A model generated the notes under the pieces. It saw only the letters and a program-made list of their open reading frames with translations, searched no databases and had not been told where the DNA came from. From positions 1 to 20,416 of the IMG/VR virus record IMGVR_UViG_3300043803_002720: a stretch of 20,416 bases of DNA, one strand, 5' to 3'. This DNA is from a virus. Both the position numbers and the translations under genes were made by a program. Of this stretch, positions 7,663 to 12,604 are shown in pieces (the first letter of the stretch is position 1; each line of letters opens with the position of its first letter).

Positions 7663-7735
7663 GGGGTGGTAGCTCAATGGTTAGAGCAGTCGGCTCATAA
7701 TCGATTGGTTGGGGGTTCGAATCCCTCCCGCCCCA
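7663..7735 (+). tRNA. tRNA-Met or tRNA-Ile2 (anticodon CAT), elongator type
   Basis: Acceptor 7663-7669 with 7728-7734 (7 pairs, one G-T), D stem GCTC/GAGC with C11-G24 (elongator type), anticodon stem GTCGG/TCGAT, loop CTCATAA giving CAT, T stem with loop TTCGAAT, discriminator A7735, no encoded CCA. CAT can be Met or, after lysidine modification of C34, Ile decoding AUA. The choice between these is not readable here, and depends on the host TilS enzyme. Confidence 0.88.
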
Positions 7736-7743
7736 CACTTTGT

Positions 7744-7947
7744 ATGAAAAAATCTAAACGCAAATACACAGCAAAAAAATACGAACATCTTTTTTTCGCT
7801 GTTACTCAAGGTGAAAACGAAGACTACAAGAGAATGTACAATCTCATGGTAGACTTTGGCTTAACCAAGCAGCAAATATTCAAAAGATTCACAGAATATT
7901 TGGAGACATATCGACACGAAGCCGATATGATTTTAAAGAAAATATAA
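7744..7947 (+). CDS. Basic helical 67-aa protein, unknown
   Basis: The open frame extends back through the tRNA, but the real start is ATG 7744 (MKKSKRKYTAKKYEHLFFAV...). Very basic N-terminus (about 8 Lys/Arg in the first 13 residues), then amphipathic helical sequence (NLMVDFGLTKQQIFKRFTEY). The middle looks like a helix-turn-helix style arrangement (F-G-L-T-K-Q-Q-I-F-K-R-F), so nucleic-acid binding is possible. Sandwiched between the Met and Arg tRNAs, 6 bp before the latter. Confidence 0.65.
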   Translation: MKKSKRKYTAKKYEHLFFAVTQGENEDYKRMYNLMVDFGLTKQQIFKRFTEYLETYRHEADMILKKI

Positions 7948-7953
7948 CACAAC

Positions 7954-8029
7954 GCGCTGGTAGCTCAGTGGATAGAGCAGTAGCCTTCTAAGCTATTGGT
8001 CGCAGGTTCGATCCCTGCTCAGCGCGCCA
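7954..8029 (+). tRNA. tRNA-Arg (anticodon TCT)
   Basis: Acceptor 7954-7960 with 8019-8025, discriminator G8026 and encoded CCA 8027-8029. D arm GCTC/GAGC, anticodon stem GTAGC/GCTAT with loop CTTCTAA giving TCT, T stem GCAGG/CCTGC with loop TTCGATC. Reads AGA and AGG, which are common in this AT-rich genome and rare in many hosts. Confidence 0.92.
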
Positions 8030-8042
8030 CAACAAACCCACA

Positions 8043-8231
8043 ATGAAATTTAGTACAGATATATTTTTCGGATTAATTATAGCCATGTTGATTGTTCTCT
8101 TTACAATTCAAGCTAAAGAAACAAAACAACTACAAACTCAAATAGATGAATTAAGAGTAGTGGTAAACCAAAGGTTTTTACCTGCCATGATACTTGATGA
8201 ATTAAACGTAAGACCCTATGAAAATAATTGA
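8043..8231 (+). CDS. 62-aa membrane-anchored coiled-coil protein
   Basis: MKFSTDIFFGLIIAMLIVLFTIQAK gives one N-terminal transmembrane helix (about residues 8-23) followed by a charged heptad-like helix (E-T-K-Q-L-Q-T-Q-I-D-E-L-R-V-V-V-N-Q). This resembles the inner-membrane half of a spanin or similar small phage envelope protein in shape only; there is no lipobox partner next to it. Leader has the CCACAAC motif after the Arg tRNA CCA end. The next gene begins 14 bp before its stop. Confidence 0.6.
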   Translation: MKFSTDIFFGLIIAMLIVLFTIQAKETKQLQTQIDELRVVVNQRFLPAMILDELNVRPYENN

Positions 8232-8379
8232 AAGAAAGTACACTCACGAAACACCTAATGAGTTAAAATATTTTTTACATCTCAGAGTACAAAATCTGGA
8301 CCAGTCTCACTACCCTGAAGATGCCGAAGTAGATAAGCGCGAATTTAACTTATTGAAAGTAGGAGATAGATTTGAATGA
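8218..8379 (+). CDS. 53-aa charged protein upstream of uvdE, unknown
   Basis: ATG 8218 (MKIIERKYTHETPNEL...) overlaps the membrane-protein gene by 14 bp in another frame, and its TGA (8377-8379) overlaps the uvdE start (ATGA). The sequence is rich in Glu, Asp and His (SHYPEDAEVDKREF) and ends F-N-L-L-K-V-G-D-R-F-E. No recognisable domain. The double overlap strongly suggests translational coupling into uvdE. Confidence 0.65.
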   Translation: MKIIERKYTHETPNELKYFLHLRVQNLDQSHYPEDAEVDKREFNLLKVGDRFE

Positions 8380-9296
8380 ACCCTATCACTAAAACACGAT
8401 TAGGTTATTGCTGTATCTCTCTAGGTAAGTTCGAAAGCTCTTTTAAAACTGTCACACTGACAAAAACAAGAACGTTATCTAAAACCGAAGCCCGAGAAAA
8501 GCTGTTTAAAACCTGGATAAACAACCTCCACGAGTATTGCGAAATTTTGCAATATAATATGGATGCGGGTATAAAACTCTACAGAATCAGTAGCGATCTG
8601 TTTCCATTAGCAGACCATGAAGAATTCGAATACATCTGGAATGAATTTAGTTTTGTGAAAAACTATTGGAATAGCGCCCGATATTTCACAAACGAGTTTC
8701 TGGAGAACGGTGGAAGACTTTGTGCTCATCCCGGGCAATTTGTTTCCCTGGGTAGCCCTTCAAAAAAGGTACGCAAAAATTCCATAACTAACTTAGAGTT
8801 ACATGCTGTGGTATTTGATCGTCTAGGCTTACACTTAGACAGAAATTCTCCACTCAATATCCATCTCAGCAACGGTAAAGATAATATAAAAAATCTGCCT
8901 TTCTTTGAAGAGTCGCTGAGTGAATTGAGCGACAGTGTGAAAAACAGGTTAGTGTTTGAAAACGAGGATAAATCTTTCTGGACTTGGCAGAATATTAGAA
9001 AATATTTTTCCACCTATCCAGTCACTTTAGATTTTCATCACAGAAATCTAAACAATGAAGAAGAGTCTGAGATAGAGGCATTTGATGCTTGCGTTGAATC
9101 TTGGTGGCCTGTGCGACCCATAATGCACATCTCTGATGGTCGTGAAAGTCCTATGGATCGTAGTCACCATGATTGGGTAGCCGAATTACCTCCGGTAGTT
9201 CTGAAGCCTAGCGGCGTAGATCTCGAAATTGAGGCGAAGAAGAAAGATCTTGCTGTACTTTTCTTGAAGAGTAAATATAGTAACGAAGTAATTTAA
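8376..9296 (+). CDS. uvdE: UV-damage endonuclease, UvdE/UvsE family
   Basis: 306 residues, close to the family size of about 300. The enzyme nicks DNA 5' of UV photoproducts and other lesions, beginning an alternative excision repair; it is a TIM barrel with three metal ions (family knowledge). Matching motifs in order: R-L-G-Y-C at the N-terminus, Y-R-I-S-S-D-L-F-P, C-A-H-P-G-Q-F-V-S-L, N-L-E-L-H, 'INIHLSNGKDN'-type His strand, L-V-F-E-N-E-D, T-L-D-F-H-H-R-N, M-H-I-S-D-G-R and S-H-H-D-W. All the His/Glu/Asp ligand positions expected by the family appear kept, so activity is likely. It starts in an ATGA overlap. A phage copy would repair its own genome during infection of a light-exposed host. 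Confidence 0.93.
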   Translation: MNPITKTRLGYCCISLGKFESSFKTVTLTKTRTLSKTEAREKLFKTWINNLHEYCEILQYNMDAGIKLYRISSDLFPLADHEEFEYIWNEFSFVKNYWNSARYFTNEFLENGGRLCAHPGQFVSLGSPSKKVRKNSITNLELHAVVFDRLGLHLDRNSPLNIHLSNGKDNIKNLPFFEESLSELSDSVKNRLVFENEDKSFWTWQNIRKYFSTYPVTLDFHHRNLNNEEESEIEAFDACVESWWPVRPIMHISDGRESPMDRSHHDWVAELPPVVLKPSGVDLEIEAKKKDLAVLFLKSKYSNEVI

Positions 9297-9297
9297 T

Positions 9298-9519
9298 ATG
9301 TACACACCATCTAGCAATGTTCCTGATGCCGAAGTAGAAATAGTCTGTCTGGCTACAGGCGAAAGCTATGTTCATGTGGAGGGAGACGATGCCACGATGC
9401 TGGATCCTAAATTAGCTCAAGGAGCTATCGATATGCTCCCTGTGAGATTTTATCGCTATCCTTGGGCAGTTAAATTACCTAACAATCAAGTAAGGATTAT
9501 ATTTCCTAAAATGGAATGA
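9298..9519 (+). CDS. 73-aa protein after uvdE, unknown
   Basis: Begins 1 bp after the uvdE stop (MYTPSSNVPDAEVEIV...). Acidic, beta-rich-looking sequence with a proline-rich start and 'YPWAVKLPNNQVRIIF' near the end. No cysteine cluster or membrane segment. The TGA overlaps the following ATG by 4 bp. I do not recognise the family. Confidence 0.7.
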   Translation: MYTPSSNVPDAEVEIVCLATGESYVHVEGDDATMLDPKLAQGAIDMLPVRFYRYPWAVKLPNNQVRIIFPKME

Positions 9520-9740
9520 ACTCGAGCACAACAATACAGCTGACTTCACCAGCAAATGATAAAAACGGTAAACCTCTTAAACGTGGAGACATTGTAAAAT
9601 ATGGAGATATTGAAGGGTGCAGATATCGTGTAATGAATGCATTTGAAAATGCTGCAGGAATTACACAAATACAAGTTGAACCTATGACTGCACAGGCACA
9701 TATGTATGTTTATGAAAAGGATATAGAATTATATGAGTAG
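9516..9740 (+). CDS. 74-aa KOW/SH3-like small protein
   Basis: MNSSTTIQLTSPANDKNGKPLKRGDIVKYGD... 'K-R-G-D-I-V-K-Y-G-D-I-E-G-C-R-Y-R-V' is the style of small phage proteins folding as an SH3-like barrel (x-x-G-D-x-V/I ... x-x-V), but no specific family is certain. ATGA overlap upstream, and its end overlaps the YopX gene by 8 bp. Confidence 0.7.
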   Translation: MNSSTTIQLTSPANDKNGKPLKRGDIVKYGDIEGCRYRVMNAFENAAGITQIQVEPMTAQAHMYVYEKDIELYE

Positions 9741-10107
9741 AGAAATTAAATTTAGAGTCTGGGACAATACCGGTAAAGCTTTTATTTATTTTGATATCTA
9801 TAATTATCCATCCGGTGTTTATGGTGGGGTCTCTAATCCCCAGCAATACACAGGTCTAAAGGATAAAAATGGAAAAAAGATTTACGAAGGAGATATCGTG
9901 AGTTTTTCTACAGACAATACTGTTTGTTTAGGCGACAAAGATATCAATGAATGGCAAGGTCAAGAAGTATATTGGGATAACCAACACGCTACATTCATAT
10001 TTGGTCATAGATATGAATTCACAATGCTAGACAGAGTGATGGAAGAAACTCTAACGGTTCAAGGAAATATTTTTGAAACTCCTGACATCTTAGAAAACCT
10101 CGTATGA
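9733..10107 (+). CDS. YopX family protein
   Basis: 124 residues. Hallmarks of the YopX family, common in phages and prophages: M-S-R-E-I-K-F-R-V-W-D at the N-terminus, then Q-Y-T-G-L-K-D-K-N-G-K-K-I-Y-E-G-D-I-V in the middle and a 'VQGNIFETPDIL' end. The biochemical function is not established for the family. In tandem with other small genes (8-bp overlap upstream, 4-bp overlap downstream). Confidence in family high, in role none. Confidence 0.92.
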   Translation: MSREIKFRVWDNTGKAFIYFDIYNYPSGVYGGVSNPQQYTGLKDKNGKKIYEGDIVSFSTDNTVCLGDKDINEWQGQEVYWDNQHATFIFGHRYEFTMLDRVMEETLTVQGNIFETPDILENLV

Positions 10108-10343
10108 ATATAGATATAAAATCCTCAGAAATAAACAGACTCAAAATGCAGGGAGAAGATCTTGAAGTTTCTATACAACTGATAACGGGATATAAACAAA
10201 TTATCGGTGAGTTATTGAGAACAATTGACTGCTTGTTAATAGCTTTAGAAATAGAGGCAGACTACCCTGGTGAAAGAACTCGCGAAGAAATTTCTAATGC
10301 TAAGGCACTCTATCAAGAGCTTGTTGACATCGGGTATAAATGA
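10104..10343 (+). CDS. 79-aa helical protein, unknown
   Basis: MNIDIKSSEINRLKMQGEDLEVSIQLITGYKQIIGELLRTIDCLLIALEIEADYPGERTREEISNAKAL is predicted helical with heptad-like hydrophobics. Starts by ATGA overlap with the YopX gene. Its last codons contain the -35 box of the promoter for the following RNA. No recognised domain. Confidence 0.65.
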   Translation: MNIDIKSSEINRLKMQGEDLEVSIQLITGYKQIIGELLRTIDCLLIALEIEADYPGERTREEISNAKALYQELVDIGYK

Positions 10344-10351
10344 GTTATTAT
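10324..10351 (+). promoter_or_regulatory. Sigma70-like promoter for the 10358-10959 RNA
   Basis: TTGACA (10324-10329) is a perfect -35; 16 bp later TATTAT (10346-10351), or at 18 bp TTATAC, serves as -10. It lies in the end of the 79-aa gene and points at a stretch with no credible gene for about 700 bp, so the transcript start would be near 10358. Confidence 0.6.
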
Positions 10352-10357
10352 ACATTA

Positions 10358-10867
10358 GCTCTTTGACAAATTGTGCCTCCTCGGCGCAAGAGGTTTCCAG
10401 GTAATGCCTCATCCCAAAAAAACCTGTGTGGGATTGGTTTCGGCCATAAACCGAACAGGTTTAAAGTTTTCGAAGTCTAACTTCCTCTCTATTATTCCTT
10501 TCGTAGAGAGCCCGGCAGAGTCCCTTGTTCGGAGCTTGGGACGGCTAAAAAAACTCCCTTTGGGTTAATCTTGTAAGTAGGAGCCAACTGTCCATTGTGC
10601 GCAACGATGGGTGAGATTAGTCCTGAGACGTCGTGGGTAAACGTCTCGCACTTTTTCGGTGATAGCCTATGTATGCCGAAAAGAACATGTTTCTTTTTCC
10701 TGTTGGTGTGTTGGGGAAACTTGTTCAGCCAGGTGAGTGAAGCTATCAGAACTGTGACCCTGAGCTTATTGTACGACACAGGATATAGACGATGATGGGT
10801 CTGCTCATGCGGACGCTTCGTTGAGTGTGGAACAAAACCCGGGACAAAATCCACAAATACCATTTTC
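10358..10867 (+). ncRNA. Candidate large structured non-coding RNA
   Basis: No credible gene; the frames found here are short, without overlaps or leaders. Instead it is dense in perfect hairpins: 10420-10462 (8 bp outer plus 5 bp inner), 10485-10510 (7 bp), 10520-10542 (5 bp), 10592-10610 (7 bp), 10625-10647 (7 bp), 10653-10682 (7 bp), 10799-10814 (6 bp), 10827-10854 (5 bp). It has its own promoter and ends in a tmRNA-like domain. Large ornate RNAs (GOLLD, ROOL) are known in phages, often beside tRNA genes, and are of this size (family knowledge). I cannot match a primary sequence to them, so the class is open. Total with the 3' domain is about 600 nt. Confidence 0.6.
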
Positions 10868-10959
10868 GGGGGTGAAAGGAATCGAGTGTAATATCACACG
10901 GGTACCGTATGGTATACCTAGATATAAGCATTACGGCGGTTCAAATCCGCCCACCTCCA
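10868..10959 (+). ncRNA. tmRNA-like acceptor/T-arm domain without a message part
   Basis: 5' strand GGGGGTG (10868-10874) pairs fully with CACCTCC (10952-10958), discriminator A10959; no CCA encoded. Next comes AAAGGAATCGAG, similar to the conserved D-like region of tmRNA, and a T arm GGCGG-TTCAAAT-CCGCC (10935-10951). The same acceptor stem, G5-T-G with CACCTCC, is found in bacterial tmRNAs from memory. Between them is only a short arm: GTAAT (10888-10892) with ATTAC (10930-10934) and a hairpin TACC-GTAT-GGTA. There is no anticodon stem and no room for a tag-peptide ORF. Either an RNA-processing and CCA-adding signal for the upstream RNA or a degenerate tmRNA. Confidence 0.6.
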
Positions 10960-10964
10960 TGTAT

Positions 10965-11000
10965 AAATAGCTACAAGTCTGTATAAAAAAAGCTATTTTT
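10965..11000 (+). terminator. Hairpin terminator after the structured RNA
   Basis: AAATAGCT (10965-10972) pairs with AGCTATTT (10991-10998), 18-nt loop, five Ts at the 3' side. AT-rich, so moderately strong at best. Placed 6 nt after the tmRNA-like domain. Confidence 0.5.
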
Positions 11001-11068
11001 AACATTACAAAGTTGTCACGTAAGTTTTGTTTCCCTTAGGCTGAAACATGCTGGTAGAATAGAAGGCT

Positions 11069-11272
11069 ATGAAAACTAACTTCAAATCACCAGAATATCT
11101 CGCTAACACCGGGATTGTATTTGGTCCTTATGGAAGTATTGGATATTACAACACAAATCCGTTAGTGAAAAGAAACTCTATAAAACGAGCCTGTGTGCGT
11201 TTCCGCAAGGCTTGTTCTCCGGAGTTTTTGAAAAAGCTGATGGGTGGTTTCGTAATTGAAAACGCATCATAA
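11069..11272 (+). CDS. 67-aa basic protein, unknown
   Basis: MKTNFKSPEYLANTGIVFGPYGSIGYYNTNPLVKRNSIKRACVRF... is basic and Gly/Tyr-rich, with 'KRACVRFRKACSPEFLKKL' helical at the C-terminus. GAAGG is placed about 6 nt upstream of ATG, one of the better ribosome sites here. A GGTAGAAT box at about 11052 may be its promoter. Stands alone between the RNA and two tRNA genes. No recognised domain. Confidence 0.6.
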   Translation: MKTNFKSPEYLANTGIVFGPYGSIGYYNTNPLVKRNSIKRACVRFRKACSPEFLKKLMGGFVIENAS

Positions 11273-11307
11273 TTGGATTAAAATATTATAAATTATATAC
11301 ATTTTAT

Positions 11308-11380
11308 TGCGGGGTACAATTCCGGCGAATTGGGGTGTCTCATAAGCATCTTTAGGTGGGTTCGACTCCCACCCCCGCTA
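11308..11380 (+). tRNA. tRNA with CAT anticodon, initiator-like features
   Basis: Acceptor 11308-11314 with 11373-11379: six pairs plus a T1-T72 mismatch at the end. D stem CAAT/ATTG with A11-T24, anticodon stem GGTGT/GCATC (two G-T), loop CTCATAA giving CAT, T stem GTGGG/CCCAC with loop TTCGACT, discriminator A11380, no CCA. Unpaired 1-72 and A11-U24 are the hallmarks of initiator tRNA-fMet; the third hallmark, three G-C pairs in the anticodon stem, is absent. Call: initiator-like Met or an odd elongator. Confidence 0.8.
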
Positions 11381-11437
11381 TACACATACACAAATATAGT
11401 GACTGCGGTGTGAACCTTGCGCTATGATTTCGAGTAT

Positions 11438-11510
11438 GGCTGTGTAGCCCAACGGCAGAGGCAGCAGACTTAAAATCTGTTCAGTGTGGGTTCGAATCCC
11501 ACCACAGCCA
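11438..11510 (+). tRNA. Class I tRNA with TAA anticodon (Leu by anticodon)
   Basis: Acceptor 11438-11444 with 11503-11509 (7 pairs), D stem GCC/GGC, anticodon stem GCAGA/TCTGT with loop CTTAAAA giving TAA, T stem GTGGG/CCCAC with loop TTCGAATC-type, discriminator A11510, no CCA. The variable loop is only 5 nt, so class I, whereas bacterial tRNA-Leu is class II. Anticodon UAA would read UUA/UUG. It is not a stop-reading tRNA (that would need TTA). Confidence 0.85.
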
Positions 11511-11518
11511 CTTCCTTA

Positions 11519-11608
11519 ATGGAAGATAACCTAACAACTGTAATATTTTCTTTAATGTTTTGCTTGCTCATCTGGAAGATTGTTCTGGATGTAGGAAAGC
11601 ATAAATAA
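11519..11608 (+). CDS. 29-aa membrane peptide
   Basis: ATG 11519 (MEDNLTTVIFSLMFCLLI...) is 9 bp after the tRNA end; residues about 7-22 form a transmembrane helix, then 'DVGKHK'. One of several one-helix peptides in this window. The start is supported by the frame only; no clear Shine-Dalgarno. Confidence 0.45.
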   Translation: MEDNLTTVIFSLMFCLLIWKIVLDVGKHK

Positions 11609-11613
11609 TTTTT

Positions 11614-11700
11614 ATGAATACATACATCATCAAACTAACAGCAGTAGGGATATGCGTTGGGTTATTCATTGCAATTGTCTTATTCTTAGGCCGATTATAA
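11614..11700 (+). CDS. 28-aa membrane peptide
   Basis: ATG 11614 (MNTYIIKLTAVGICVGLFIA...) to TAA 11700; nearly the whole chain is a single hydrophobic helix. It follows the previous peptide by 5 bp and the stop abuts the C-tract of the next promoter. Real expression is plausible, not proven. Confidence 0.4.
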   Translation: MNTYIIKLTAVGICVGLFIAIVLFLGRL

Positions 11701-11710
11701 CCCCTCCCCT

Positions 11711-11746
11711 CCCCCCTTGGTTAAGCCAAGATTTATCCGGTATAAT
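11711..11746 (+). promoter_or_regulatory. Promoter of the C6-N-GGTATAAT type
   Basis: Perfect TATAAT (11741-11746) with TTGGTT (11717-11722) 18 bp upstream as a poor -35, and a C6 run ending at 11716 that lies 24 nt before the -10. Two related sites share the C6 run and GGTATAA (6428-6464 and 12509-12544). The predicted start, near 11752, would place the hairpin 11756-11808 at the very 5' end of the RNA. Confidence 0.6.
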
Positions 11747-11755
11747 ACAATGTGA

Positions 11756-11808
11756 ATCAGAAGTCCTGTGCCCTTCTATCAAGAATAGTTCAGGAACTAC
11801 CTTCTGAT
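11756..11808 (+). promoter_or_regulatory. 5' UTR hairpin before the 75-aa gene
   Basis: Outer stem ATCAGAAG with CTTCTGAT (8 bp), then TCCTG with CAGGA (5 bp) separated by a 5-nt bulge. It starts just after the TATAAT promoter and ends 38 nt before the ATG. Without a T run it is not a terminator; a stabilising or regulatory 5' end is likely. Confidence 0.5.
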
Positions 11809-11845
11809 CCACTTAACATTAACCCTAAACACAACACATAAAAAA

Positions 11846-12073
11846 ATGAATATTGGTCAATTAGTTGGTGCCGCCATTGGCGGTGTAGTCGCAGTCGCAG
11901 CAGGTTACGGAGTTCATCTTGGAGTAGAACATTGGTTCGGAGAGGAAGAAATTGCCCCCAGCCGAGCTCCCAAGAAAAAGCCTGCTAAAAAAGGCAAAAA
12001 AAAGCCTGTGCAAAAACCCAAAAAGAAACCTTTGAAAGCTCTTAAAGCTGAGCTGGAAAAAGTGGTGGAATAA
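11846..12073 (+). CDS. 75-aa membrane protein with basic PKKKP tail
   Basis: MNIGQLVGAAIGGVVAVAAGYGVHLGVEHWFG is a Gly-rich N-terminal helix (about residues 5-28, with G-x-x-x-G-like spacing) followed by a lysine/proline-rich tail (KKKPAKKGKKKPVQKPKKKP) and an acidic end. This would anchor a nucleic-acid-binding tail at the membrane. ATG preceded by A-rich sequence and the leader motif ACACAACACA. Function unknown; the tail resembles that of the 6701 protein. Confidence 0.65.
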   Translation: MNIGQLVGAAIGGVVAVAAGYGVHLGVEHWFGEEEIAPSRAPKKKPAKKGKKKPVQKPKKKPLKALKAELEKVVE

Positions 12074-12094
12074 TACTCTGTTGTTGAGGGGACA

Positions 12095-12130
12095 TGCCTC
12101 TCCCGTCTGCCCCAATAGATGGGAGAGGCA
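12095..12130 (+). terminator. 14-bp GC-rich hairpin, terminator or start-site switch
   Basis: T12095-GCCTCTCCC-G-TCT pairs with AGA-T-GGGAGAGGC-A12130, 14 bp with one G-T, 8-nt loop. It is the most stable hairpin in this stretch. Followed by CCCTTTCTTTT, a broken T run, so termination would be incomplete. An ATG at 12119 lies in its 3' arm and would be hidden when it folds. Confidence 0.6.
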
Positions 12131-12142
12131 ACCCTTTCTTTT

Positions 12143-12451
12143 ATGGCCCACATTGTTGAATTTCGTGGTGAAGAATGTACTGTGCTTCTAAGACGGTACG
12201 TTGATGGAAACACCTGTCTGCAATTAATAAGCAGTAATGGCTCGCCCATGTGCACATGCACTATAAACATGCCCGAAATAAATAATAATCCTGAATATGT
12301 CGTAGTAAAAGATTATTCTGAAAATCGTGGTGTATTAGAAGCTTTGGAACGCAGTCTTGTGGTACACAGAATTGAAGATTTCACGATCAACAATTTTGGT
12401 ACAACGGTATGGCTCTGCAAAGTAATGATCGGGCGATCATCCTTCAACTAG
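12143..12451 (+). CDS. DUF4313-like phage protein
   Basis: 102 residues from ATG 12143 (MAHIVEFRGEECTVLLRRYVDGNTCLQLISSNGSPMCTCTINMP...). An upstream in-frame ATG at 12119 is inside a hairpin, so I reject it. The layout 'Y-x-x-G-x-x-x-L-Q-L-I/V ... T-I/V-N-M/L-P ... V-K-D-Y-S-E-N-x-G-x-L-E-A-L' is that of small phage proteins of the DUF4313 type, whose role is unknown. A 6-bp hairpin ATGATC-GATCAT (12425-12440) overlaps the 3' end, and a T8 terminator follows. Confidence 0.65.
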   Translation: MAHIVEFRGEECTVLLRRYVDGNTCLQLISSNGSPMCTCTINMPEINNNPEYVVVKDYSENRGVLEALERSLVVHRIEDFTINNFGTTVWLCKVMIGRSSFN

Positions 12452-12454
12452 CAT

Positions 12455-12484
12455 AAAAGAGGAAGAGCAATCTTCCTTTTTTTT
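12455..12484 (+). terminator. Strong rho-independent terminator
   Basis: Up to 12 bp: AAAAGAGGAAGA with TCTTCCTTTTTT, 4-nt loop GCAA and an 8-T run. Just after the 12143 gene. The downstream sequence TTTTTTTTAGCTAT is repeated after the terminator at 18908. Confidence 0.85.
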
Positions 12485-12508
12485 AGCTATCAATACCCCC
12501 TCCCCCTA

Positions 12509-12544
12509 CCCCCCGCATGTATAGAGTTATATGTAGGGTATAAC
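12509..12544 (+). promoter_or_regulatory. Promoter of the C6-N-GGTATAA type
   Basis: C6 run (12509-12514) then after 24 nt TATAAC (12539-12544), preceded by GG. No convincing -35. It is a third member of the set and the only candidate between the terminator at 12455 and the gene at 12605. Confidence 0.45.
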
Positions 12545-12604
12545 ACTATGATGACTAAAGGGCTCTTTTGCCTTTTATTTAAAACCACAACAACGAAAGG
12601 AAAT

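Noticed and set aside
7666-7743. N-terminal extension of the 7744 gene
   Set aside because: It would translate the Met tRNA; ATG 7744 right after it is the credible start.
10358-10867. RNase P RNA
   Set aside because: Some short likenesses (CCAGGTAATGCCT) but the conserved GAGGAAAGTC block and the family core are absent.
10371-10931. Four ORFs of 61-123 aa in the structured RNA region
   Set aside because: They lie on both strands across strong hairpins, have no overlaps or leaders like the real genes and unnatural composition.
10868-10959. Ordinary tRNA with a long variable arm
   Set aside because: No anticodon stem/loop of 5+7 can be made and the D region lacks a normal D stem; it fits a tmRNA end better.
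12425-12440. Palindrome ATGATC-GGGC-GATCAT as an operator
   Set aside because: It is inside the end of a coding frame and single; no second copy found to support a binding site.
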